DNA of 48,715 nt from an uncultured Acetatifactor sp. (GCA_910579755.1 CAJTVB010000027.1:1-48715), one strand, 5' to 3'; shown: positions 25,474 through 34,456, counted from the stretch's first letter. Numbers and translations are program-made. Notes: generated from the letters alone by a model not told the origin.

Positions 25474-27123
25474 TTGAGAAAAATTACAAATGAAAGAAGA
25501 ATCAGGAGCCTGGAGACCTTTAAACGATTGATCAATCTCTCGCTGATTGCTGTGTGTCTGGGTGTGGAGGTGGCCATTTTTAATTATCACTGGGCTACCG
25601 TGTTTCGTTTCCACGTGGTGGAGGGTCTGCGGGAATTGTGGGGAAGAGGTACATTTGCAGAGATTGCTTTTTATGCAATTGTACTGCTGTTTTTGTCAGG
25701 CACCTACGGAGGCATGCGGCTGGGATATCAGAAAAATGTGGAGGTGGTTTTTTCCCAGTTCTTTTCCACGGCCCTTGCGGATATCGTCATTTACCTGGAG
25801 CTTTCCATCATGGCAAGAAGGCTTTTGGATCCCAGCGCTTTTCTGATTATGCTGGCGGAGCAGACTTTGTTTGCCACCGTCTATGTAAATGTGGCCAACC
25901 GGATTTACCGGTCTATTTTTCCGCCCCGGAGACTTTTGCTGGTATATGGAGACAGACCGCCTGAGGACATTCAAAATAAATTTGCCGCCCGCAGAGACAA
26001 ATATTTAATTACCCGGTCTATTCATGTGCGGGAAGGCACCCTCAACATATGCAGGACAATTTTGGAAACCTATGAGACCAATGAATGCAACGCCGTGGTG
26101 CTGGGAGATATTTCCGTGAAGGACAGGGCGCCTGTTCTGAAGTTTTGCTACGGACACTCCATTCGGGTATACGTGATGCCGAAGATCACGGATGTAATCA
26201 TGATGGGGGCCGAGGAGCTACATGTATTTGACAGCCCCATGCTTCTCACCAGGGAATACAGCCTGACTATGGAGCAGCGTTTTATAAAGAGGCTGGTGGA
26301 TGTGGTATGTTCTTTATTTCTGCTGCTAATTGCGTCTCCCATCATGCTGGTAACTGCCATAGCCATCAAGCTTTATGACGGCGGTCCGGTGCTGTACAAA
26401 CAGGTGAGATGCACCTTGAATCAGAAGGAATTTTATATTCTGAAATTTCGGAGCATGAGGACAGATGCGGAGAAGGACGGAGTGGCCAGACTGGCCCAGA
26501 AAAATGACAACCGGATTACGCCCGTCGGAAGCTTTATCAGAAAATGCAGGATCGACGAGCTTCCCCAGTTGTTCAATATTTTGAGGGGAGAAATGTCCTT
26601 TATCGGTCCCAGGCCCGAGAGGCCGGAGATTATTGCCCAGTATCTGGAGGTTATGCCGGAATTTGCGTTTCGAATGAAGGTGAAAGCGGGGCTGGCAGGC
26701 TTTGCCCAGGTGTATGGAAAATATAATACCTCTCCTTATGACAAGCTGAAGCTGGACCTCACTTATATAGAGAACTATACTCTGTGGATGGATTTGAAGC
26801 TGATGCTGTTGACGCTGAAGGTGCTGTTCTGGCCGGACAGCACCGAGGGTGTGGACACGGAACAGATTACCGCTCTGCAGAACGAAAAACGCAGACAGCA
26901 GGAGACCGATATGGGGGCAGAAGCCCGGGAAAGCGGAAAATGCGCAGGATGGACTGTGATCGATGGGGGGACGGAGGCCGACGGAGGAAGCCGGAGCAAC
27001 CCGGCAGAAACCGAAGGAAGAAACCGCGACAACAGGACGCAGGCAGGCGTAGGAACTGCAGGCACCGCTTCGGAAGCGGGCTCAGGAACTGCAGGTGCCG
27101 GAGCGGATGCCGGCGGAAGGTAA
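25474..27123 (+). CDS. Priming undecaprenyl-phosphate sugar phosphotransferase
   Basis: This is the likely first enzyme of the repeat unit, moving a sugar-1-phosphate to undecaprenyl phosphate. N-terminal membrane helices (about 20-125) and a Rossmann-like region precede the bacterial sugar transferase domain from about residue 268: KRLVDVVCSLFLLLIASPIM, GGPVLYKQVR, ILKFRSMRTDAE, RKCRIDELPQLFNILRGEMS, FIGPRPERPE and VKAGLAGFAQVYGKYNTSP. The start is TTG 25474 after GGAGG. The tail beyond about residue 470 is a low-complexity Gly/Ala/Thr/Glu stretch with GTAGTASEAGSGTAGAG-type repeats that has no counterpart in the core enzyme. Length is 549 residues. Confidence 0.93.
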   Translation: MRKITNERRIRSLETFKRLINLSLIAVCLGVEVAIFNYHWATVFRFHVVEGLRELWGRGTFAEIAFYAIVLLFLSGTYGGMRLGYQKNVEVVFSQFFSTALADIVIYLELSIMARRLLDPSAFLIMLAEQTLFATVYVNVANRIYRSIFPPRRLLLVYGDRPPEDIQNKFAARRDKYLITRSIHVREGTLNICRTILETYETNECNAVVLGDISVKDRAPVLKFCYGHSIRVYVMPKITDVIMMGAEELHVFDSPMLLTREYSLTMEQRFIKRLVDVVCSLFLLLIASPIMLVTAIAIKLYDGGPVLYKQVRCTLNQKEFYILKFRSMRTDAEKDGVARLAQKNDNRITPVGSFIRKCRIDELPQLFNILRGEMSFIGPRPERPEIIAQYLEVMPEFAFRMKVKAGLAGFAQVYGKYNTSPYDKLKLDLTYIENYTLWMDLKLMLLTLKVLFWPDSTEGVDTEQITALQNEKRRQQETDMGAEARESGKCAGWTVIDGGTEADGGSRSNPAETEGRNRDNRTQAGVGTAGTASEAGSGTAGAGADAGGR

Positions 27124-27155
27124 GGAATGCCGGAAGGAAATGTGAGGGACCGCGT

Positions 27156-28268
27156 ATGTGGGAAGGATATTATGGAAAGGAACTCTTTGATCTGAGATTG
27201 ACGGTATTTCGCCTGTTTCGGCGGCTTCCGCTGATTCTTGGAGTCACGCTGGCAGGAACCCTGTTGTTTGGCGGCGGGTATTTTGTAAAGAATGTGCTGC
27301 TGAGAGGGGAAAAGCTGTATAGGGTGACATCTGTCTATCGGGTGGATTACAATGTTGAAGATAAGGACGTAAATCAGGTATATATCAACGGAGCCACCTG
27401 GAATACCTATGTACATTCTCAGGAGTTTCTGGACAGGGTGCAGAGCCGTCTGGATCAGGTTCGTATCCTGATGGACAGCATGACTCTGTATATGGACGAC
27501 GAGACACTGGCGAAGTATGTGGAGTGCGATCTGGCTACGGATCTGCGGATGCCTTCGGTTATCGTCACCGCCCCGAATCCCCGGATCAGCGAGTGTGTTG
27601 CCCGGGCAGTGGAGGCGGTGATGACAGAGGAGTTTCCGGAGTTGATCCGGGAGATCGATAAAATCCGGGTGGTGGATCCCGCCGGGGAAGCCCGGGAGGT
27701 GATTCCCGATGTCAGACCGGTTCGGGCCCTTGTTCTCAGCGGGCTGTTGTCATTCTTTTTTGCAGTGATTCTTCTGATACTGAAGGAGCTGAATGATGAC
27801 AGCATCTGGCTGCCGGCAGAGCTGGGGCGAAGGTACGGGCTGAAGGTTCTGGGAACCGTGGAGAGCCCGGAGCTTTTGGAAAATGTGAAATACTTATTTG
27901 AAGGAAAGAAGACGGCGGCCCTCTGTACGGTTCAGGAGGATGCAGATCCCGGCAGGGCGGCGGAAGCACTGGCGGAGATCTGCCGGCAGTCTTCAAAGGG
28001 GGAAGCCGGAGAGACAAAAGATATTCAGTGGATTCCGGTACCGTCGCTGGCACTTTGCCCTGAAAGCTGCCGGATTCTGCGGGAAACGGAAGGCGTTCTT
28101 ATAGTGGTGAAGGCCGGAGGGCACAGCGGGCGCCGGCTGGAATACGCGCTGGATTTTCTCAGGCAGCAGGACTGTCAGGTGACGGCGGCGCTTTTGTGGG
28201 AGGCAGATGAGAAGCTGATCCATTGGTACTATAAGCTTCCGGGCGGCGCAGGCAGAGAGAGAGTATAA
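27156..28268 (+). CDS. Wzz-type chain-length regulator fused to a degenerate BY-kinase domain
   Basis: Residues 15-205 form a Wzz/CapA adaptor: membrane helix PLILGVTLAGTLLFGGGYF, an extracytoplasmic domain, and a second helix (ALVLSGLLSFFFAVILLIL) followed by LNDDSIWLPAELGRRYGLK and VLGTVES, the usual juxtamembrane end. The last 130 residues follow the layout of a bacterial tyrosine kinase, with a hydrophobic strand TAALCTVQEDADPGRAAEAL where the P-loop should be, and WIPVPSLALCPESCRIL followed by EGVLIVVKAG where the Walker B region should be. No Walker A GKS/T and no tyrosine cluster are seen, so it is probably kinase-dead. I chose ATG 27156 after GTGAGGG. Length is 370 residues. Confidence 0.82.
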   Translation: MWEGYYGKELFDLRLTVFRLFRRLPLILGVTLAGTLLFGGGYFVKNVLLRGEKLYRVTSVYRVDYNVEDKDVNQVYINGATWNTYVHSQEFLDRVQSRLDQVRILMDSMTLYMDDETLAKYVECDLATDLRMPSVIVTAPNPRISECVARAVEAVMTEEFPELIREIDKIRVVDPAGEAREVIPDVRPVRALVLSGLLSFFFAVILLILKELNDDSIWLPAELGRRYGLKVLGTVESPELLENVKYLFEGKKTAALCTVQEDADPGRAAEALAEICRQSSKGEAGETKDIQWIPVPSLALCPESCRILRETEGVLIVVKAGGHSGRRLEYALDFLRQQDCQVTAALLWEADEKLIHWYYKLPGGAGRERV

Positions 28269-28359
28269 AGACCAGTGTGTGGAAGGAGATCGGGATGCAG
28301 GAGGAGCAGACTGCAGGATCGGCAGGGCGGATGCATCCGCGCAGGAGTGGAGGACGGCC

Positions 28360-29133
28360 ATGAAGGTAGAGGTGCTGGCATCGGTAATGAATCAGTCTCT
28401 TGACAAAATCGCGGAAGAGATGGCTTTGGATTCAGAGGCGGTGATCATCAATCAGTGCGGGCAGCTGGGATACCAGGAAGAGCTGTATCGAGGAAACAGA
28501 ATACGCTTTTACTCTTTTCCCGAAAGAGGGGTGGGACGGAGCCGCAATGAGGCGATTCTGCGGGCAGAAGGGGATATCTGTCTTTTTTCCGATGAGGATA
28601 TTGTGTATGAACAGGGATATGCGCAGGCCATCCTGGAGGAATTTCAGCGTCAGCCGGATGCAGATATGATACTTTTTAATGTCACAATAGAGGAATCGCG
28701 CAGAACCTATCATATCACGGACCGGCGGCGGGTCCGCTGGTACAACTGCGGCAGGTACGGTGCGGTAAGTTTTGCGGTGCGTCGGGAAAGTCTGCTGGCA
28801 TCGGGAGTGACCTTTTCGCTGCTGTTTGGGGGCGGAGCCAGATACGGCAGCGGGGAAGACAGTCTGTTCCTCAAGGAATTTATGGACAGGGGGTACCGGG
28901 TCTATACGGCGCCGGTGACAATCGGGAAGGAAAAGCCCGGGGACTCCACCTGGTTTGAAGGATACAACGAAAAGTTTTTCCGGGACAGGGGAGTTCTGTA
29001 CCGATATTTGTACGGAAAGCTGGCCGGGGCTATGGCACTGCGGTTTTTGGCGGCCCACAGAGAAAAGCTATGCGGTGAGACCGGTATCCGGCAGGCATTT
29101 TCCTGGATGAGACAGGGAATCCGGGAAGGATGA
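28360..29133 (+). CDS. GT-A glycosyltransferase, divergent
   Basis: The protein has a GT-A layout: an N-terminal strand (KVEVLASVMNQS), GVGRSRNEAILRAEGDI and the metal-binding ICLFSDEDIVYEQGY, then a C-terminal region with GSGEDSLFLKEFMDRGYRVY. It is more divergent than the other GT2 enzymes and resembles the family that follows EpsG-type genes. I chose ATG 28360 because GTGGAGG lies 8 bases upstream. The in-frame ATG 28279 would add a stretch without support. Length is 257 residues. Donor and linkage are unknown. Confidence 0.83.
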   Translation: MKVEVLASVMNQSLDKIAEEMALDSEAVIINQCGQLGYQEELYRGNRIRFYSFPERGVGRSRNEAILRAEGDICLFSDEDIVYEQGYAQAILEEFQRQPDADMILFNVTIEESRRTYHITDRRRVRWYNCGRYGAVSFAVRRESLLASGVTFSLLFGGGARYGSGEDSLFLKEFMDRGYRVYTAPVTIGKEKPGDSTWFEGYNEKFFRDRGVLYRYLYGKLAGAMALRFLAAHREKLCGETGIRQAFSWMRQGIREG

Positions 29134-29261
29134 AGAAGGCGCTGAGGATACGTTGGATGAGGAAAGTCTGTCAGCGGAACGGGCAGGGGACAGGGCACTG
29201 TATGTAAATGGCATGCAGGTGTGTGCAAAAATATGGATTTACGGGCAAAAGGGAGCGGTTT

Positions 29262-30395
29262 ATGGAGAAAAGCGCTTTAGTGTATGTGGGGCTGACGGTG
29301 GTCACGGTTTTTTTGGGGATATTTGTGAAAAATACGGAGTTTGTTCCCAGGTATATCCGGGGAGGCGGCAGATATGGGGAAAGCCGGTGCGCCACCAGGC
29401 AGCAGGCGGCCAACCGTGCGGCGTCGTTTGGGGTGTATTGTCTGCTGGCCGGGGTGTCGGCCTGCAGGATCGCGGTGGGAAATGATTACTGGGTTTACAG
29501 GGACAATTTCAAGCTGATCGCTCAAAATCGGCATGTTTCGTCAGAAATCGGCTTTAATTTTATTGTGAAGCTGTTTCAGGATCTGTTCGGTTATGACAAT
29601 TATCTTCCCATTTTTGCTTTTTTCTCTTTGGTCACTGTGTTTTTCTATGTGAGAGCTCTGGAAGATCAGGGGAGCTATTATGCCTTTTCCCTATTTTTAT
29701 TAATGACGGGAGGGTATTATTTTAACAGTCTGAATTCCGTGCGGTACTATCTGGCGTTGGCGGTGGCTTTGTTTTCCATGAAGTATGTGCTTCGGGGAGA
29801 ATATGAGAAATTTGTGCTCTGGGTTTTGGCAGGAGCATTTATTCATAAATCCATTCTTCTGGTGATTCCGGTGTATCTGGCGGCCCGGTTTCTGGCGGCA
29901 GCCAGACTAAAAAAATGGCATTATATCCTGGGCGGGGGATTTTTGTGCAGTCTGATTTTCTGTCAGGGATTGTACCGGGAAATTATTTTCTTTTTTTATC
30001 CTTATTATAGAAATTCAGTTTTTGACAACGGACATCTTTCCTATGTAAATATTCTGAAATGTGTTTGCGTTCTGATTCTCTGTGCCATCTGCTATAAGCG
30101 GAGTCTGGGGGAGGATGTGATGAACCGCTTTTATTTTTTCCTGAATCTATTCGGACTCGTGGTTTACTGCTGCGGTTCCTTTATACCGGAGGTATCCCGG
30201 GTGGGGTACTATATGATCATTTCTCAGATTTTTTTATTGCCCAGACTGCTGGCACAGATGGAGAAGGGGTGGCTGCGGAGGCTGGCTTACGCAGGAGTGG
30301 CGGGAGCCTTTGGCATGTATTTCATCCTTTTGCTGAGAGAAATGTACGCGGTGGACATCCGTCTTCTGCCATATTTGAACTGGATCTTTAACTGA
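29262..30395 (+). CDS. EpsG/Wzy-type polysaccharide polymerase
   Basis: This is an integral membrane protein with about ten helices and the EpsG family pattern: RIAVGNDYWVYRDNF near residue 70, then SEIGFNFIVKLFQ, and YYFNSLNSVRYYLALAVALF near residue 155 with the conserved arginine. EpsG/Wzy polymerases join lipid-linked repeat units outside the membrane. I chose ATG 29262 (GGGAGCGG just upstream). Length is 377 residues. The gap 29134-29261 has no other clear gene. No flippase gene was seen beside it. Confidence 0.85.
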   Translation: MEKSALVYVGLTVVTVFLGIFVKNTEFVPRYIRGGGRYGESRCATRQQAANRAASFGVYCLLAGVSACRIAVGNDYWVYRDNFKLIAQNRHVSSEIGFNFIVKLFQDLFGYDNYLPIFAFFSLVTVFFYVRALEDQGSYYAFSLFLLMTGGYYFNSLNSVRYYLALAVALFSMKYVLRGEYEKFVLWVLAGAFIHKSILLVIPVYLAARFLAAARLKKWHYILGGGFLCSLIFCQGLYREIIFFFYPYYRNSVFDNGHLSYVNILKCVCVLILCAICYKRSLGEDVMNRFYFFLNLFGLVVYCCGSFIPEVSRVGYYMIISQIFLLPRLLAQMEKGWLRRLAYAGVAGAFGMYFILLLREMYAVDIRLLPYLNWIFN

Positions 30396-30415
30396 GGAAA
30401 GGGTACAGGTTTTCT

Positions 30416-31753
30416 ATGAAGGTTTTGTGGCTGTGTAATATAATGCTGCCGGCGGCGGCGGCTCAGATGGGATTGGAGGCATCCAATAAGGAGGGGTGGC
30501 TTTCCGGTCTTGCGGGATTGGTGCTTGGCAATGGAGGCCGCAACGGGGTGGAGCTGGCGGCGGCGTTTCCGGCGCTGGAACAAATGCTGGACGGGGAAGA
30601 GCTGGCGGTGAGAACAGTGGAAATATTGGGCGGAAAGCTGACTTGTTACGGCTTTCGGGAAGATACACGCAGGGCGGAGGTCTATGACAAAGGCCTGGAA
30701 CAGCGCCTGGGCAAGGTTCTGGAGGATTATGAACCGGATATTGTGCACTGCTTCGGCACGGAGTATCCCCATACACTGGCCATATGCCGGGCATTTCCCA
30801 GGAAGGACCGGATTTTGATCGGTATCCAGGGACTATGCGGCGTATATGCCCACGCATATTTTGCGGATCTGCCCAAGAGAGTGGTCAGGTCCGTGACGCT
30901 TCGTGATATCCTGCGCCGTGACAGCATGGTCCGCCAGCAGAAAAAATATGTGCGCCGGGGCGAGGCCGAAAAGGAGGCTGTGAGTCTGGCCGGTCATGTT
31001 ACCGGCAGAACCCGGTGGGACAGGCTTTATACGAACCGGTGGAATCCCGACGCTGTCTATCACAGTATGAATGAGACACTGAGAGCGGAGTTTTACCAGG
31101 ATACCTGGAGCAGAGCGGCTTGTGTTCCCCACTCCATTTTTTTAAGCCAGGGGGATTATCCCATCAAGGGACTGCACTATATGCTGAAAGCGCTGCCTGC
31201 CATCCGGGAAAAACATCCCGATGTAAAGGTATGGGTGGCCGGAAACAGTCTGGTCCGGTATGATACCCTGAAGGAAAAGCTGAAAATTTCCGGATATGGG
31301 AAGTATCTGCGCAGGCTTATAGAAGAGATGAATCTGGAGGAGACGGTGACTTTTCTGGGCCGGCTGAACGTGGAGCAGATGAAGGCACAGTATTTGAAAA
31401 GCAGCCTGTTTGTATGCTGCTCTTCCATTGAAAATTCACCCAATTCTCTGGGGGAAGCCATGCTGCTGGGGATGCCCTGTGTCAGCGCCGATGTGGGGGG
31501 GATTCCCAGCATTTTTACCTCGGGGGAGGACGGTATTATGTATCCGGGCTTCCGGGCTTCCCGGGAGGGCGAAGAGAAGCTGGAGGCCGTATCCGCCGGA
31601 TTGGCGCAGGCGGTGCTTGAAATGTGGGACAATGAGGACAGGGCGGAGGAGTATGGCAGATGTGCGCGCCGCCATGGGATGAAGACCCACGACAGGGAAC
31701 AGAATTACAGAAGATTGCTGGAAATTTATGAGGAGATGGCGCAGCAGGCCTGA
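30416..31753 (+). CDS. GT4 family glycosyltransferase
   Basis: This is a GT-B fold retaining glycosyltransferase: the N-terminal KVLWLCNIMLPAAA, DIVHCFGTEYPHTLA near residue 103, and the C-terminal donor domain with KGLHYMLKALPAIREKHPDV, VTFLGRLN, SSIENSPNSLGEAMLLGMP (the EX7E motif region) and VSADVGGIPSIF. Length is 445 residues. The start is ATG 30416, 20 bases after the polymerase gene. It should act in the cytoplasm on the growing lipid-linked oligosaccharide. Donor unknown. Confidence 0.9.
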   Translation: MKVLWLCNIMLPAAAAQMGLEASNKEGWLSGLAGLVLGNGGRNGVELAAAFPALEQMLDGEELAVRTVEILGGKLTCYGFREDTRRAEVYDKGLEQRLGKVLEDYEPDIVHCFGTEYPHTLAICRAFPRKDRILIGIQGLCGVYAHAYFADLPKRVVRSVTLRDILRRDSMVRQQKKYVRRGEAEKEAVSLAGHVTGRTRWDRLYTNRWNPDAVYHSMNETLRAEFYQDTWSRAACVPHSIFLSQGDYPIKGLHYMLKALPAIREKHPDVKVWVAGNSLVRYDTLKEKLKISGYGKYLRRLIEEMNLEETVTFLGRLNVEQMKAQYLKSSLFVCCSSIENSPNSLGEAMLLGMPCVSADVGGIPSIFTSGEDGIMYPGFRASREGEEKLEAVSAGLAQAVLEMWDNEDRAEEYGRCARRHGMKTHDREQNYRRLLEIYEEMAQQA

Positions 31754-31791
31754 GGGGCAGACGCCGAACCGGGAAGGTGCAGGATTAAAGG

Positions 31792-33039
31792 TTGAAGCTT
31801 GTATTTGTATCGAATTATATAAATCATCATCAAATTCCTTTTTGCAACGCCATGTATGAAACCTTGGAGGGCAGTTTTGCGTTTATACAAACGGAAGCGG
31901 TGGAGCAGGAGCGGATCCGGATGGGGTGGAAGGAAACCCAGGAGCTGCCGTATCTTAAATTATATGATCAGGAGCCGGAGGCCTGCCGGAGGCTGATCCA
32001 GGAAGCCAGGGTGGTTTTGTTTGGGGGAACGGATGAAGAATGCTACATTCAGAAGCGCCTGAAGGCCGGAAAGGCGGTGATCCGTTACAGCGAGCGGCTG
32101 TATAAGACCGGGCAGTGGAAGGCTGCTTCGCCCAAGGGGCTTCGAAAAAAATATCACGACCATACCCGATACAGGAAAGAGAAGGTATATTTGTTGTGCG
32201 CCGGGGCTTATGTGCCGTCGGATTTTCATATTGTGAGAGCCTATCCGGGGAAAATGTATCGATGGGGATATTTTACGGAGGCCAGGCACTACGATGTGGA
32301 TCAGCTTTTGAAAAATAAGGGCTGGCAGGAGAAGGAGCGGATGGTTTATCTGCTGTGGGCGGCCCGGATGATTGACTGGAAACATCCGGAGCTGGCAGTG
32401 GAGACTGCCAGGCATCTGCAGGAGAAGGGTATCAAGTTCCACATGGATCTGATCGGAGACGGGCCATTGCGGGAGCAGACGGAAAACCTGGCACGGCAAT
32501 ATGGTCTGGAGGGCTGCGTGGACTTTCTGGGCTTTCAGACACCGGAAAAGGTGAGAGATTATATGGAAAAAGCAGATATCTTTCTCTTTACCAGTGACCG
32601 ACAGGAGGGCTGGGGGGCAGTGGCCAACGAAGCTATGAACAGCGGCTGCGCGCTGGTGGCAGATCATATGATCGGAGCGGTTCCTTATTTGGTAAAGGAC
32701 GGCATAAATGGACTTGTTTATGAAGACGGGAACACAATGGAGCTTTTTGGAATGACCGAAAGGCTGGCCACAGACAGAGAGCTGGCCGGAAGGCTGGGCA
32801 GAAACGCTTACGAAACCATCACGAAGGTGTGGAACGGAGAGAATGCAGCGGCACGTCTGGGGGAGCTATGTATCAGGCTGGGGCTGCTGGAAGAGGGAGA
32901 TTTTAAGGAAAAATCAGGAAGCGGGACCGGGACAGCCGCAGAAACAGGGAAAGAGCCTCCGAAGGAGGGCCCCTGTTCCGCGGCGCCGGTGATATCGGAG
33001 CGGAGGATGTACAGGCTGTTGAAGGGAAAGGACTGCTAA
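31792..33039 (+). CDS. GT4 family glycosyltransferase with variable tail
   Basis: A second GT-B enzyme: KLVFVSNYINHHQIPFCNAM at the N-terminus (typical of a capsule GT4 subgroup), then LWAARMIDWKHPELAVETAR, LIGDGPLREQTENLARQYG, VDFLGFQ and SDRQEGWGAVANEAMNSG (EX7E motif near residue 285). The start is TTG 31792, since MKLVFVSNY fits the family. The ribosome site (GGATTAAAGG) is modest. Residues about 375-415 form a low-complexity Gly/Thr/Pro tail. The stop codon falls inside the first copy of the 46-bp tandem repeat that follows. Length is 415 residues. Confidence 0.88.
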   Translation: MKLVFVSNYINHHQIPFCNAMYETLEGSFAFIQTEAVEQERIRMGWKETQELPYLKLYDQEPEACRRLIQEARVVLFGGTDEECYIQKRLKAGKAVIRYSERLYKTGQWKAASPKGLRKKYHDHTRYRKEKVYLLCAGAYVPSDFHIVRAYPGKMYRWGYFTEARHYDVDQLLKNKGWQEKERMVYLLWAARMIDWKHPELAVETARHLQEKGIKFHMDLIGDGPLREQTENLARQYGLEGCVDFLGFQTPEKVRDYMEKADIFLFTSDRQEGWGAVANEAMNSGCALVADHMIGAVPYLVKDGINGLVYEDGNTMELFGMTERLATDRELAGRLGRNAYETITKVWNGENAAARLGELCIRLGLLEEGDFKEKSGSGTGTAAETGKEPPKEGPCSAAPVISERRMYRLLKGKDC

Positions 33040-33160
33040 AGGGAAGGAACTGCAGAAGGGATTGTTAAAGAAAAGGCACTGCTAAAGGGAAGGCACTGCA
33101 GAAGAGACTGTTAAAGGAAAGGCACTGCTAAAGGGAAAGAATGTTAAAGGGAAGGGAAGG
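33023..33160 (+). repeat. Tandem repeat of about 46 bp, nearly three copies
   Basis: A purine-rich unit with CACTGCTAAAGGGAAGG and ACTGCAGAAG-A-ACTGTTAAAG is repeated with copies beginning near 33023, 33068 and 33114. The third is shortened. The first copy supplies the last codons and stop of the GT4 gene, and the array ends just before the next GT2 start. Many GGGAAGG boxes resemble ribosome sites. Confidence 0.85.
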
Positions 33161-33171
33161 TTGACGGAGCC

Positions 33172-34164
33172 TTGAGAGAAGAAAAGCCTTTGATCAGCGT
33201 GATCGTACCGGTTTACAATGTAATGAATTATCTGCCCAGGTGTGTGGATTCCATTCGAAACCAGACTTATCAAAACCTGGAGATCCTTCTGGTGGACGAC
33301 GGCTCCACGGACGGTACGGGAGAATTGTGCAACAGGCTCGGGGCGGCGGATTCCCGGATCCGGGTGTTTCACAAGGAAAACGGCGGCTCTTCCTCTGCCA
33401 GAAACGTGGGGATCGCACAGGCGTCCGGTGAATATCTTGGTTTTGTGGACAGCGATGATTTTATAGACGATACAATGTATGAGCAGCTGTATGATGCTTT
33501 GGAGAAGTATCAGGCAAAGGCGGCGCAGGCAGGCAGGGATGAGATTGACGAAGAGGGACACAGGCTTCCGGATATCTGTATTCCTCCGGAAAATGTGGAA
33601 TGTATCCCTGCCGGGAAATTTCTGGAGGAGCTGCTGATGCACAGGGGGGACTGCTCCTTTTGTACAAAGCTGATCCGGCGGGACCTGTTTGAAGGGAGAG
33701 GTTTTCCTCCGGGCGAGCTCAACGAGGATTTTCATCTTTTGCTGGAGCTGCTGGAGGATATGGGGCAGATCGTTTCTCTTCCTGCCCAGGCCTATCATGT
33801 GTTTTACAGGCCGGGAAGCAATTCCAGGAAGGAGGGCCGGGAGGAATTTTCCAGGGTTTTCCGGGATTCCGTGGAGAATGCAAAGCTGGCATTGCGGCTG
33901 ACGGAGGAAAAATATCCGGAGCTTACAGCCGTGGCGTTTCGTTTCGGGGTCTTTCAGAGGATTGAATATATGCTTCATATTCCCATTTCCCGCATGACCG
34001 GGGATAACGAAGAGTATTGTAATATCGTGAGGGATCTGCGCAGAAGCTGGTTGAGATCCATGAGAAATCCCATACTCACCGGAAAGAATAAGCTGTATCA
34101 CACCTTGTTTGCCCTGGCGCCTAAGGCGGTGAGGAAGATACATGCGAAATTGCGGAGGAAATGA
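33172..34164 (+). CDS. GT2 family glycosyltransferase (CapJ/EpsJ type)
   Basis: Residues 8-105 are a canonical GT-A domain: LISVIVPVYNVMNYL, EILLVDDGSTDGT, NGGSSSARNVGIAQASGEYL and the catalytic FVDSDDFIDDTMYEQL. The C-terminal half (SFCTKLIRRDLFEG, NEDFHLLLELLED) is the usual acceptor region. The start is TTG 33172 with a weak ribosome site. The tandem repeat upstream could also supply one. Length is 330 residues. It is the last gene of locus A, followed by a structured element. Confidence 0.92.
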   Translation: MREEKPLISVIVPVYNVMNYLPRCVDSIRNQTYQNLEILLVDDGSTDGTGELCNRLGAADSRIRVFHKENGGSSSARNVGIAQASGEYLGFVDSDDFIDDTMYEQLYDALEKYQAKAAQAGRDEIDEEGHRLPDICIPPENVECIPAGKFLEELLMHRGDCSFCTKLIRRDLFEGRGFPPGELNEDFHLLLELLEDMGQIVSLPAQAYHVFYRPGSNSRKEGREEFSRVFRDSVENAKLALRLTEEKYPELTAVAFRFGVFQRIEYMLHIPISRMTGDNEEYCNIVRDLRRSWLRSMRNPILTGKNKLYHTLFALAPKAVRKIHAKLRRK

Positions 34165-34204
34165 AGGGGAAGTTTGAGCCGGACGCTCCCTTAGCTGGCA
34201 GTGT

Positions 34205-34363
34205 CCAGATCAGCGCGCGCCATTCGCAAAGACGTGCCTGCGGCACTTATCGCTGCTTCGCAGCTGCCTTTGCTCATAAAGAGGCGCTCCCTCAGCCCAT
34301 ATAAAGGGTGTAAAATTCGTGCAAGCACGATTTACACCCTTTATAATGGGCTGGCTGATCTGG
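34205..34363 (+). other. Structured intergenic element with nested inverted repeats
   Basis: The 34165-34456 gap holds a foldable element. A 10-bp perfect outer stem joins CCAGATCAGC (34205-34214) to GCTGATCTGG (34354-34363). Inside lie GTGCC-TGC-GGCAC (34234-34246), GCTGC-TTC-GCAGC (34252-34264) and a near-perfect long inverted repeat, 34293-34322 with 34325-34353, around AA. No T-run follows. It lies after the last gene of locus A and before a separate promoter, so it could be a structured RNA, a 3' end processing element or a small non-coding repeat. Confidence 0.6.
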
Positions 34364-34400
34364 AAGGCAGATATTGGTACTGGAAAATGGGGTATTATGC

Positions 34401-34429
34401 TTGACCGGTGTGGAAAAAACATTTATTAT
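34401..34429 (+). promoter_or_regulatory. Promoter of the SH3/glucosaminidase gene
   Basis: TTGACC (34401-34406), 17 bases, TATTAT (34424-34429). The predicted start is about 20 bases upstream of ATG 34457, which supports that start codon. Confidence 0.75.
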
Positions 34430-34456
34430 GTTGAAAAAAGTTTTGTGAGGTACTTT

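Noticed and set aside
29134..29261. A gene between the GT-A gene and the EpsG-like gene
   Set aside because: No frame with ribosome site or conserved motif could be supported there.
33023..33160. CRISPR or attachment site
   Set aside because: The units are head-to-tail without unique spacers, so a tandem repeat is the better reading.
34293..34353. Long inverted repeat as a transcription terminator
   Set aside because: The stem is very long and is not followed by a T-run, so it is listed as a structured element instead.
34319..34456. 46-codon N-terminal extension of the glucosaminidase
   Set aside because: The promoter TTGACC-N17-TATTAT lies inside it, and the signal peptide starts at 34457.
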